This document shows, piece after piece, positions 42,744-50,153 of a stretch of DNA of 64,000 bases (position 1 is the first letter of the stretch; the number at the start of each line of letters is the position of its first letter). A program made the position numbers and the translations under genes. Under the pieces are notes generated by a model. That model had not been told where the DNA came from and made no database searches. It was given only the letters and a program-made list of their open reading frames with translations. Source of the DNA: Tropicimonas_B omnivorans (GTDB lineage Bacteria; Pseudomonadota; Alphaproteobacteria; Rhodobacterales; Rhodobacteraceae); NCBI RefSeq assembly GCF_031846565.1, contig NZ_JAVRHL010000003.1, positions 558,001 through 622,000 of the forward strand, written 5' to 3'.

Positions 42744-43521
42744 CGGCGTCGGCCGGGGTTACGACACGTGCGTGCTGGAGGAGGTCTCCAGCACGATGGA
42801 CGCGGCGCGGGAGCGGGCAGGGGACCTGACCCGGCCGCTCTGGGTTCTGGCGAAGCGCCAGACCGGTGCCCGGGGAAGACGGGGGCGCGCGTGGCGGATG
42901 CCGGAGGGCAACTTCGCCGCCACGCTGGCGCTTCCGCTCGATCGCCCCGCTCCCGAGGCCGCGCTGCGCTCGTTCACCGCCGCTCTCGCGCTCGACGATG
43001 CCCTGACGGCGATCACCGGGCGGCCCGCTGCCCTGTCACTCAAATGGCCGAACGACGTCCTGCTGAACGGCGGCAAGGTGGCCGGGATCCTGCTGGAATC
43101 CACGGCGAAGGGGAATCTGACGTCCCTTCTCATGATCGGCGTCGGCATCAACCTCGCCGCGGCGCCGGATGCGTCCGAGGTCGAGGCGGGAGCGGTGCGT
43201 CCAGTCTCCCTGGTGGGCGAAACCGGGCATCTCGCCCCGCCGGAGGAATTCCTGTCGCTTCTGGGCGATGCCTTTGCCGCGCGGGAAGAGACCCTGAAAT
43301 CGGAGGGCTTCGCGCCGATCCGGACCGCCTGGCTGGCCCGCGCCGCGCGGCTCGGTCAAACGATCCACGCCCGGACCGGCACGGAGACACTGACCGGCCG
43401 GTTCGAGGGGATCGACGTCACCGGCGCGCTATGTCTCGCCACCGAAGGCGGGCTGATCACCCTGCCTGCGGCCGATATCCACTTCGCCAAACCGGAGATC
43501 CCGAATGCTTCTCTGCGTTGA
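42733..43521 (+). CDS. birA: Biotin--[acetyl-CoA-carboxylase] ligase
   Basis: 262 aa, mono-functional (no N-terminal DNA-binding domain). It makes biotinyl-AMP and transfers biotin to BCCP. Motifs are EVSSTMDAARERA, QTGARGRRGRAWRMPEGN (biotinyl-AMP loop GRRGRxW), LSLKWPNDVLLNGGKVAGIL and MIGVGINL. The TTG at 42733 is the only start that keeps the family N-terminus (FPDGVGRGY), because a stop lies two codons upstream in frame. It overlaps nuoN by 11 bases. Overlap with coaX at the other end places it in a nuoN-birA-coaX-rnj run. Confidence 0.93.
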   Translation: MFPDGVGRGYDTCVLEEVSSTMDAARERAGDLTRPLWVLAKRQTGARGRRGRAWRMPEGNFAATLALPLDRPAPEAALRSFTAALALDDALTAITGRPAALSLKWPNDVLLNGGKVAGILLESTAKGNLTSLLMIGVGINLAAAPDASEVEAGAVRPVSLVGETGHLAPPEEFLSLLGDAFAAREETLKSEGFAPIRTAWLARAARLGQTIHARTGTETLTGRFEGIDVTGALCLATEGGLITLPAADIHFAKPEIPNASLR

Positions 43522-44293
43522 CTGCGGCAACACGAATACCGTCTTCGCCGTCTGGAACGGCGCTGAGATCGTGGCCACCTTCCGGACCTCCACCGAGCAT
43601 CAGCGGACGGCGGACCAGTATTACGTGTGGTTCTCCACACTGATGGAACATCGCGGCCTTCCGATCGACATCGACGCGGTGATCGTCTCCTCGACGGTGC
43701 CGCGTGTGGTGTTCAATCTCAGGGTGTTCTCCGACCGCTACTTCTCCTGCCGCCCGCGCGTCGTCGGGAAGCCCGATTGCGCACTGCCGATCGAGCCCAG
43801 GGTCGATGCCGGGACCCGTGTCGGCCCCGACCGCCTTGCCAATGCCGCCGGAGCCTGGGACCGCCATGGCGGGGACCTGATCGTCGTTGATTTCGGCACG
43901 GCCACGAATTTCGACGTGGTGGCCGAGGACGGAGCCTATGTCGGCGGCGTCATCGCCCCGGGCGTGAACCTCTCACTTGAAGCCCTGCACGTCGCAGCCG
44001 CCGCCTTGCCCCACGTGGACGTGACCATGCCGCCGCAGGTGATCGGTCGGAATACGGTGGACTGCATGCAGTCGGGTGTGTTCTGGGGCTATGTCGGGCT
44101 GATTTCCGGGATCTGTGCCCGCATAAAGGCGGAATACGGACGTCCGATGAAAGTGATTTCCACCGGAGGCCTTGCGCCGCTCTTCCAGCAGGGCGACACG
44201 CTGTTTGACATGTTTGAAGATGATCTGACCATTCACGGCCTGACCGTGATCCATTCGTATAACCATAAGAACGGAGTTCACCCCGCACCATGA
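43505..44293 (+). CDS. coaX: Type III pantothenate kinase
   Basis: 262 aa, first step of CoA synthesis. The ASKHA-fold motifs are DCGNTNTVFAVW (phosphate), EHQRTADQYYVWF, GADRLANA-like GPDRLANAAGAW, and DFGTATNFDVV with the catalytic Asp. This type uses a monovalent cation and is not inhibited by CoA. The start overlaps the end of birA by 17 bases, and the stop overlaps rnj (ATGA). Confidence 0.95.
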   Translation: MLLCVDCGNTNTVFAVWNGAEIVATFRTSTEHQRTADQYYVWFSTLMEHRGLPIDIDAVIVSSTVPRVVFNLRVFSDRYFSCRPRVVGKPDCALPIEPRVDAGTRVGPDRLANAAGAWDRHGGDLIVVDFGTATNFDVVAEDGAYVGGVIAPGVNLSLEALHVAAAALPHVDVTMPPQVIGRNTVDCMQSGVFWGYVGLISGICARIKAEYGRPMKVISTGGLAPLFQQGDTLFDMFEDDLTIHGLTVIHSYNHKNGVHPAP

Positions 44294-45957
44294 AGACCGA
44301 GAGATTGATCTACCTGCCGCTCGGCGGTTCGGGTGAAGTCGGCATGAATGCCTATGTCTACGGCTGGGGCCGGGAGGGAGAGGAACGCCTCATCCTCGTC
44401 GATCTCGGCGTGACCTTCCCGGACATGGACGGCACCCCCGGCGTCGACCTCATCCTGCCGGACATCACCTGGCTGAAAGAGCGGGCGGACCGGCTCGAGG
44501 CGATCTTCCTCACCCACGGGCACGAGGACCATATCGGCGCCCTGGGGCACCTTTGGAAGGAGCTTCGGGTTCCGATGCACGCGCGGATCTTCACCGCCGC
44601 GCTGTCCCGCCGGAAACTGGAAGAGCAGGGCGGCGACAGCTCGGCGCTCAACGTCGCCGATGTCTGGCCCGCTCAGGTCGAGGCCGGGCCGTTCCGCGTC
44701 GGCTTCCTGCCGGTGTCCCATTCCATCCCCGAAAGCTCCGCGCTGGTGATCGACACGCCAGCGGGCCGCGTCGTCCATACCGGTGACTTCAAGCTCGACG
44801 GCTCCCCCGTGGTCGGCGAGGCCTTCGATCCCGAATTGTGGCGCAGCGTTGCCAAGGACGGCATCAAGGCCCTGGTCTGCGACAGCACCAACATCCACAA
44901 CACCCATCCGGGCCGCTCCGAGGCGACCGTGGGTCCCAATATCCGCGAGCTCGTGGCGGGCGCCGGCGGGATGGTGGTCGCGACCACCTTCGCCTCCAAC
45001 GTCGCGCGGGTGAAGACCTTGGCCGAGGCGGGGATCGCCGCCGGCCGGTCGGTCTGTCTTCTCGGCCGGGCGATGCAGCGCATGGTTGCCGTCTCCCGGG
45101 AGACCGGCGTGGTGGATGACCTGCCGAACTTCATCACCGCCGAGGAAGCGACCGACGTCCCGCGCGAGAGCCTGATGCTGATCGTGACCGGCAGCCAGGG
45201 CGAGCGCCGCGCGGCCTCCGCGCAGCTCTCCCGCGGCAAGTATCTCGGTCTGAAGATGGCGGAGGGGGACATGTTCCTCTTCTCCTCCAAGACGATCCCC
45301 GGCAACGAGGCCGGCGTCATCCAGATCATGAACAACTTCAGCGAGCTGGGCGTGGACGTGGTCGATGACAGCTCCGGCGATTACCACGTCTCGGGCCATG
45401 CCAACCGCCCGGATCTCGAGGCGATGCACGACCTGATGCGGCCCTCGATGCTGGTGCCGATGCACGGCGAGCACCGCATGCTCCGGCGTCACGCCGAAGT
45501 GGCGTCCGCCAAGGGCATCCCGAGCGTCGTCGCGGTGAACGGCACGATGCTGAGCCTGTCGGGTGACGCGCCCGAGGTGATCGACCATGTCGAGACCGGC
45601 CGCACCTATCTCGATGGATCGGTCCTGGTGGGGGCGCTCGACGGCGTGGTCCGCGGGCGGATGCGGATGGCTCTGAACGGCCTCGTGGTGCTGACCGTGC
45701 TTCTGGACGAGAACGACGCCCCCCTCGGCGATCCCTGGGCCGAGATCATGGGCCTTGCCGAAACCGGCCGCTCCGGCGCGCCGCTGGTCGAGCGGATCGA
45801 AGAGCAGACGGCCGCGGCCCTTGGCCGGGCGGAAAACAAGACGATCGTCGACGACGACAAGCTCGACGAGCTTCTCCGCCGCTCCGTCCGCCAGGTGTGC
45901 GCCGAGGAAATCGGCCGCAAGCCCGAGGTGATCGTCGTGGTGTCGCGCCTCACCTGA
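44290..45957 (+). CDS. rnj: Ribonuclease J
   Basis: 555 aa. The metallo-beta-lactamase domain (LTHGHEDHIGALGHL, then PVSHSIPESSALVIDTPAGRVVHTGDFKLD) is joined to a beta-CASP domain (GSQGERRAASAQLSRG, then VSGHANRPDLEAMHDLMRPSMLVPMHGEHRML) and a C-terminal domain. In alphaproteobacteria RNase J matures rRNA and degrades 5'-monophosphorylated RNA. Its start overlaps the coaX stop, and a strong hairpin follows it, closing the long nuo-birA-coaX-rnj run. Confidence 0.95.
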   Translation: MKTERLIYLPLGGSGEVGMNAYVYGWGREGEERLILVDLGVTFPDMDGTPGVDLILPDITWLKERADRLEAIFLTHGHEDHIGALGHLWKELRVPMHARIFTAALSRRKLEEQGGDSSALNVADVWPAQVEAGPFRVGFLPVSHSIPESSALVIDTPAGRVVHTGDFKLDGSPVVGEAFDPELWRSVAKDGIKALVCDSTNIHNTHPGRSEATVGPNIRELVAGAGGMVVATTFASNVARVKTLAEAGIAAGRSVCLLGRAMQRMVAVSRETGVVDDLPNFITAEEATDVPRESLMLIVTGSQGERRAASAQLSRGKYLGLKMAEGDMFLFSSKTIPGNEAGVIQIMNNFSELGVDVVDDSSGDYHVSGHANRPDLEAMHDLMRPSMLVPMHGEHRMLRRHAEVASAKGIPSVVAVNGTMLSLSGDAPEVIDHVETGRTYLDGSVLVGALDGVVRGRMRMALNGLVVLTVLLDENDAPLGDPWAEIMGLAETGRSGAPLVERIEEQTAAALGRAENKTIVDDDKLDELLRRSVRQVCAEEIGRKPEVIVVVSRLT

Positions 45958-45965
45958 AGAAAGAT

Positions 45966-45995
45966 CGCGGCGGGGGTGCACGTATCCCCGCCGCG
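45966..45995 (+). terminator. Terminator after rnj
   Basis: CGCGGCGGGG (45966-45975) pairs perfectly with CCCCGCCGCG (45986-45995), 8 bases after the rnj stop. It also faces the convergent flavodoxin gene. Confidence 0.7.
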
Positions 45996-46024
45996 CCAGG
46001 CTTTCGGGAATAGAGGGGATGCCG

Positions 46025-46549
46025 TCAGGCGCGACCGACGAAGTCAGTAAGCGCCCGGCCAAGCGCGTCCCAGTCGGTAAAGTCGCGTGTCTCAAAGGTT
46101 GAACCGATGTCCTGTCCGCGCAGGACGACCGAGCGGACGACCTCCTTCTCGAAATAGTCGTAGCTGCCGGGCCTGACCGCGCCAGGCACGAGGATCTCGG
46201 CCGTGAAGTTCGTGCCGCACCGGAGCTTCATCTCGTCCAAATAGTCCTGCGCCTCCTCCCGCCCTTCCGCAAAGGCGGCCTTGAGGCTGACGGAGAGCAT
46301 GAGCGTGGGGCGGGCGGCGAGCTCTGGGCCGAGCGCCCTCAATGCGTCCTCGAACGGGGCGGGGTGGCGACGCTCGTGCACTGGCGCGGCAAGAATGACC
46401 GCCTCTGCGCCCTCCAGCGTCGTGACATCACCGCGTCCGGTTTCCATGAGCCGGATTGCGTGGCCCGCGTCTTCGAGATGGGAGCGGGCGAAGTCTGCGA
46501 TCTTGCCCGTGTGCCCCTCCAGCGTCGCGTAGACGATCGCGATGCGCAT
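46025..46549 (-). CDS. Flavodoxin domain protein, HemG-like
   Basis: 174 aa. The N-terminal FMN-phosphate loop YATLEGHTGKIA and a second loop (ILAAPVHERRHPAPF, then LSVSLKAAF) match the long-chain flavodoxin fold used by menaquinone-dependent protoporphyrinogen oxidase (HemG). The C-terminal segment (VLVPGAVRPGSYDYFEKEVVRSVV) also follows that group. HemG converts protoporphyrinogen IX to protoporphyrin IX. Rhodobacteraceae usually employ HemJ, so the role here could be another flavin-dependent reduction. It stands alone on the minus strand. Confidence 0.7.
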   Translation of the reverse strand: MRIAIVYATLEGHTGKIADFARSHLEDAGHAIRLMETGRGDVTTLEGAEAVILAAPVHERRHPAPFEDALRALGPELAARPTLMLSVSLKAAFAEGREEAQDYLDEMKLRCGTNFTAEILVPGAVRPGSYDYFEKEVVRSVVLRGQDIGSTFETRDFTDWDALGRALTDFVGRA

Positions 46550-46654
46550 CTATGTCCTCCGTCCTCGCCCCTGATGCCGGGGGCTATGCAGCAATCCGGG
46601 CCGCCGCGTCCTTGATGCGGGTCAAACCGGACGAGGTGGAGGGCCGCCGGACAT

Positions 46655-46680
46655 GAAAAAGGCGACCCCGAGGGGCCGCC
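46655..46680 (-). terminator. Terminator of the DEAD-box helicase gene
   Basis: Read on the minus strand, GGCGGCCCC (46680-46672) pairs with GGGGTCGCC (46669-46661) with one mismatch and is followed by TTTTT (46660-46656). A classical intrinsic terminator 28 bases after the helicase stop. Confidence 0.88.
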
Positions 46681-46707
46681 GATTTCACTTGGCCGGTCTT
46701 GTCCGGG

Positions 46708-48273
46708 TCAGCTCGGGCTGCGCGCGAGGAAGGACCTGGTGATGAATTCGGGGACGTGATCCCCCATTCCGACGACGTCGTCGCCGCTTTTGTCGTTGGA
46801 TCCGCCCCGGCGGGAAGACGACTTGCGCTGCGACCGGCCGCGGGAGGGTTTCGGAGCCTCGTCCTGAGAGCGCTCGGCTTGGGGGCGCTCGGGCTCGGGT
46901 GCGGCGACCTCAGGCTCTGCGGAGGGGGCCGCTGGCGCATCTGCCTCGACCGCGGGCGCCGCGGCCGGCTTGCGGGACCGACTGCGGGAGCGCGGCTTCG
47001 GCGTCTCCTCCTTCGGGGAATCGCTGGCAGTTTCCGTTGCCGCGCTTTCGGCCGGCGCGGCGTCGGCTGCGGGGACGGCGTCTTCGTCGGCCGTGCGGGA
47101 GCGCGTCCGGCTGCGGGCCTTCGGCACCTCCGGCGCATCGATCTTCGGCACGGGCTGGCCGATCATCTCCTCGATCGCAGCGACCTGCTTGTCGTCCGAC
47201 GGGGTTGCGAGCATCAGCGCGACGCCCGTGCGGCCGGCCCGGCCCGTGCGTCCGATCCGGTGAACGTAGTCCTCGGCGTGGTTCGGCACGTCGAAGTTGA
47301 AGACATGGGACACGTTCGGAATGTCGAGCCCGCGCGCGGCCACGTCCGACGCGATGAGGAAGGCGATGGAGCCGTCCCGGAAGCCATCGAGCGTCCGGGT
47401 CCGGTGAGACTGGTCGAGATCGCCATGGATCGGCTCCGCGTTCAGCCCGTTCTTCTTGAGCGACTTTGCGACCGCATCTACATCGAGCTTGCGATTGCAG
47501 AAGATGATGGCGTTTCGCAGGCCGTCACCCTCCCGCGTGATCATCGCGCGGAGCATGGCGCTCTTCTCGGAGAAAGCGCGATCCTTGCGGGTCGGCTTGA
47601 AGGAGACGACGCCCTGCGTGATCGTCTCGGAGGTCGAGGCCTGGCGGGCAACCTCCACGCGCGCCGGGTTCGACAGGAAGGTATTGGTCAGCCGCTCGAT
47701 CTCGGACGGCATGGTGGCCGAGAAGAACAGGGTCTGCCTGGTGAAGGGCGTGAGCTGGAAGATGCGCTCGATGTCGGGGATGAACCCCATGTCGAGCATC
47801 CGGTCCGCCTCGTCGACCACCATGATCTGAACGCCGGTGAGCAGGAGCTTGCCGCGTTCGAAATGGTCCAGAAGGCGGCCGGGCGTCGCGATCAGCACGT
47901 CGACGCCGCGGTCGATCAGCTTGTCCTGCTCGCCGAAGGACACGCCGCCGATCAGCAGCGCCTTCGTCAGCTTGGTGTGCTTGGCGTAGACGTCGAAGTT
48001 CTCGGCGACCTGCGCCGCGAGCTCCCGCGTGGGGGCAAGCACGAGGCTGCGCGGCATGCGCGCGCGCGCGCGGCCCTTGGACAGCAGCGTGATCATCGGA
48101 AGCGTGAAGCTGGCCGTCTTGCCGGTGCCCGTCTGGGCGATGCCGAGCACGTCCTGTCCGGTCAGGGCGGGCGGAATGGCGCCTTCCTGGATCGGTGTCG
48201 GCGTCTCGTAGCCGGCGTCTTCGATGGCGGTGAGGACCCGCGGGTCCAGATTGAGGTCGGAAAACTTGGTCAT
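46708..48273 (-). CDS. DEAD-box ATP-dependent RNA helicase with RS-rich tail
   Basis: 521 aa, RhlE-like. The Q motif (FSDLNLDPRVLTAIEDAGYETPTPIQ), Walker A (AQTGTGKT), PTRELA, DEAD box (VVDEADRMLDMGF), SAT, and the C-terminal helicase motifs (IFCNRKLDVDAVAKSL, then ASDVAARGLDIP and HRIGRTGRAGRTG) are all intact. After about residue 385 comes a ~135-residue basic/acidic low-complexity tail with SRTRSRT and RSRSRSRK repeats, likely an RNA-binding extension. The ATG at 48273 precedes TKFSDLNL. The upstream gap holds a good promoter about 110 bases away, which gives a long leader that may mediate cold or autoregulation, as in other RNA helicase genes. Confidence 0.93.
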   Translation of the reverse strand: MTKFSDLNLDPRVLTAIEDAGYETPTPIQEGAIPPALTGQDVLGIAQTGTGKTASFTLPMITLLSKGRARARMPRSLVLAPTRELAAQVAENFDVYAKHTKLTKALLIGGVSFGEQDKLIDRGVDVLIATPGRLLDHFERGKLLLTGVQIMVVDEADRMLDMGFIPDIERIFQLTPFTRQTLFFSATMPSEIERLTNTFLSNPARVEVARQASTSETITQGVVSFKPTRKDRAFSEKSAMLRAMITREGDGLRNAIIFCNRKLDVDAVAKSLKKNGLNAEPIHGDLDQSHRTRTLDGFRDGSIAFLIASDVAARGLDIPNVSHVFNFDVPNHAEDYVHRIGRTGRAGRTGVALMLATPSDDKQVAAIEEMIGQPVPKIDAPEVPKARSRTRSRTADEDAVPAADAAPAESAATETASDSPKEETPKPRSRSRSRKPAAAPAVEADAPAAPSAEPEVAAPEPERPQAERSQDEAPKPSRGRSQRKSSSRRGGSNDKSGDDVVGMGDHVPEFITRSFLARSPS

Positions 48274-48382
48274 GCGGTCCAGTCGCGTGGGGCGTCCGGC
48301 GTATCCGGCGGCGCCGTTGGCGGGACGCGGTCTTCTGGCGCCCCTCAAGGTTCCTGCCCGCGGATCGGGAAGGAGTCACGGG

Positions 48383-48411
48383 CAGTTACACCACCGGTGC
48401 GGAGCGGTCAA
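48383..48411 (-). promoter_or_regulatory. Probable promoter of the DEAD-box helicase gene
   Basis: On the minus strand, TTGACC (48411-48406) and TAACTG (48388-48383) are spaced 17 bp apart. The predicted leader before the ATG at 48273 is about 100 bases. Confidence 0.5.
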
Positions 48412-48518
48412 TCTCGGCGAGCATCCTGGGTTACCGCGCCTGAGGCCCCGTGCAACTGGTTTGGTCCGGGACGCGTTGGTGGGCCAGACTTGAATTCATA
48501 CACGGGAGTTACCGAGAG

Positions 48519-48944
48519 ATGATCAACAAGAGCGGTTCCGCGAAATGGTCGGGCGGTCTCAAGGACGGCACCGGCCACGTCTCCACGCAGACGGGGGCGC
48601 TGAGCGACCAGCCCTACGGGTTCAACACGCGCTTCGAGGGCGAGCCGGGGACGAACCCCGAGGAGATCCTGGGCGCGGCCCATGCCGCCTGCTTCTCCAT
48701 GGCGCTGTCGATGGTTCTGGGCCAGTCCGACCTGACCCCGGACAACATCGAGACAAAGGCCACGGTGTCGCTGGAGGAGAAGGACGGCGGCTTCGCCATC
48801 ACGAAGGTGCACCTGGACGTGACGGGCTCGGTGCCGAACGCGACCGAGGCGCAGTTCCTCGAAGCGGCGAACGGCGCCAAGGAGAACTGCCCGCTCTCCA
48901 AGGTGATCAATGCCGAGATCACGATGGACGCCAAGTTCGTCTGA
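48519..48944 (+). CDS. OsmC family peroxiredoxin
   Basis: 141 aa. It reduces organic hydroperoxides through two reactive cysteines, here AAHAACFSMALSMVLG (peroxidatic Cys) and AKENCPLSKVI (resolving Cys). The glycine-rich start (SGSAKWSGGLKDGTGHVST) and EGEPGTNPEEILGAAHAACF match the OsmC branch rather than Ohr. The ATG at 48519 keeps the conserved N-terminus. It is divergent from the helicase gene and followed by a strong terminator, so it is a single-gene transcript. Confidence 0.93.
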   Translation: MINKSGSAKWSGGLKDGTGHVSTQTGALSDQPYGFNTRFEGEPGTNPEEILGAAHAACFSMALSMVLGQSDLTPDNIETKATVSLEEKDGGFAITKVHLDVTGSVPNATEAQFLEAANGAKENCPLSKVINAEITMDAKFV

Positions 48945-48981
48945 ACCCGGGACCATTGAATCCCTGAAGGGATCAAGGAGC

Positions 48982-49015
48982 GGCCCTCGCATTTCGGTGC
49001 GGGGGCCTTTTTTTT
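48982..49015 (+). terminator. Intrinsic terminator of osmC
   Basis: GGCCCTCGCA (48982-48991) pairs with TGCGGGGGCC (48998-49007) and is followed by eight T residues (49008-49015). Confidence 0.92.
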
Positions 49016-49048
49016 GTGCTGGAAGACCGACGGACGGTGCGGAGCGGC

Positions 49049-49516
49049 TCAGCTCGTGGGCCCGGTCACCCTGGCGCCCGTCAGACGCATGGACTGGAAG
49101 GTCTGCGGATCGTCCATCAGTTCGAGAGTACCCGAGACGGTGAGCTCCGTACCCTCGGGCATGTCCGCGATGGGAGCCGCAGTGGTGACCTCGAGGCTCG
49201 TGCCGAAGCCCCCCTTGCCGCCGCAGAACGGGCAATCCTCGGGCGTCGGCACGATCAGGAAGGTCGTGGTGTAGGCCTCCGGAACGATGGGGACGTAGTA
49301 GCCGGTCACGGAGAAGGTTTCCTCGGCCGCTGCGCGAAGCGCCTCCGGGAAGACCTTCGCGGCGCGCCATTCGCCGTCCTCGCCGACGCTTTCCGACAGC
49401 TCGACGCTGGTCAAGATATCCCATCCGGCGGGATCGGCCGCGGCCGGCAGGGCCGCCGCGGCGAGAGCGAGGCTAGTGATTGTGGCCAGCGTGGGAATGC
49501 TGCGTCGCGTCTGCAC
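49049..49516 (-). CDS. Secreted DUF3299-like protein, partner of the His-rich PCuAC-like protein
   Basis: 155 aa. The signal peptide (QTRRSIPTLATITSLALAAA, ending near PAAADP) leads a domain with FSVTGYYVPIVPEAYTTTFL, then VPTPEDCPFCGGKGGFG and a beta-rich end (LTVSGTLELMDDPQTFQSMR). The C-P-x-C pair and the GYYVP strand resemble DUF3299 proteins, which often occur with metal-transport genes; this name is tentative. The GTG at 49516 has GGAGG 6 bases upstream and lies within the end of the preceding gene, so the two overlap by 44 bases and are co-translated. A periplasmic metal-handling role is suggested by the partner. Confidence 0.7.
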   Translation of the reverse strand: MQTRRSIPTLATITSLALAAAALPAAADPAGWDILTSVELSESVGEDGEWRAAKVFPEALRAAAEETFSVTGYYVPIVPEAYTTTFLIVPTPEDCPFCGGKGGFGTSLEVTTAAPIADMPEGTELTVSGTLELMDDPQTFQSMRLTGARVTGPTS

Positions 49517-50072
49517 TTTCGACCTCCACATCGACGTCCACCGTGCCCAGATCGGCGAAGGTGAGGTCCACCTCGGCGACGTCGCCCTGCTGCAACGCAT
49601 GGGCGGGCTCGGCGATCTCGATATAGACGGTCTGCGGCGCGAGGTCGAAGTCCGAATCGGCCTCGATGACCAGCTCGGACAGTTCAAGCGGATCGCCGCC
49701 GGCGTGCACGGGAGCGCCGACGATCACGGCGTCGCCGAGATCGGTGGTGGCGGAGGTCAGGGTTGCCGCGGCGTCGTCCCGGTTCTGAATCTTCATGAAG
49801 ATACGGACGGGCCCGCGGGACGTCGCGTTCGACCAGGCATGAAGGATGCGCAGCGTGCCCAGCTCGGCCAGATGCGCGGCCTCGTGATCGTGCTCATGGT
49901 CGTGCGCGTGCTCGTGCCCTTGCTCGTGGTTGTGCGTGCCCTCGGCGTGGTCATCATGCTCATGCTCATGCTCATGCTCATGCTCATGCTCATGCGAATC
50001 CGCACTTACGGCAAACGGCGCGGCGGCGAGCAGGATGGACAGAAGGGCAGGCCAGATGAGGGGAGCGGTCAT
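49473..50072 (-). CDS. Histidine-rich periplasmic protein with degenerate PCuAC (copper chaperone) domain
   Basis: 199 aa. The signal peptide (to about ADS, residue 25) is followed by a ~45-residue stretch made almost only of His, Glu and Asp (a run of HE pairs, then DDH, THNHEQGHEHAHDHEHDHE). Then comes a PCuAC/DUF461-type beta domain (LRILHAWSNATSRGPVRIFMKI through YIEIAEPAHALQQGDVAEVDLTFADLG) and a second His cluster at the C-terminus (HSHAGHNH). The Met residues of the usual Cu(I) site (H-x-M in the second half) are missing, so metal binding probably relies on the His-rich ends. The His runs are typical of Zn, Ni or Cu buffering. The HE run is encoded by a 6-bp tandem repeat. Confidence 0.8.
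   Translation of the reverse strand: MTAPLIWPALLSILLAAAPFAVSADSHEHEHEHEHEHEHDDHAEGTHNHEQGHEHAHDHEHDHEAAHLAELGTLRILHAWSNATSRGPVRIFMKIQNRDDAAATLTSATTDLGDAVIVGAPVHAGGDPLELSELVIEADSDFDLAPQTVYIEIAEPAHALQQGDVAEVDLTFADLGTVDVDVEVESADATQHSHAGHNH
49955..49995. repeat. 6-bp tandem repeat (CATGCT)n coding for His-Glu pairs
   Basis: Six perfect copies of CATGCT (49955-49990) plus a partial copy encode, on the minus strand, the alternating His-Glu run. As the unit is 6 bp, copy-number change would lengthen or shorten the metal-binding run without a frameshift. Confidence 0.9.
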
Positions 50073-50153
50073 GGGAGGGGCTTTCCGAAGCTGTGTGATA
50101 TCGTATCAAGGCCGTGCCCTAACCGCCGCGCATGACATCCGTGTGACGCGCCT

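Noticed and set aside
46025..46549. Firm hemG annotation
   Set aside because: The flavodoxin domain resembles HemG, but related flavodoxins have other roles and this family usually uses HemJ, so no symbol was given.
49476..50135. Plus-strand frame with a Met-Leu repeat
   Set aside because: It is the complement of the His-Glu microsatellite. The minus-strand reading has a signal peptide and a PCuAC-like domain.
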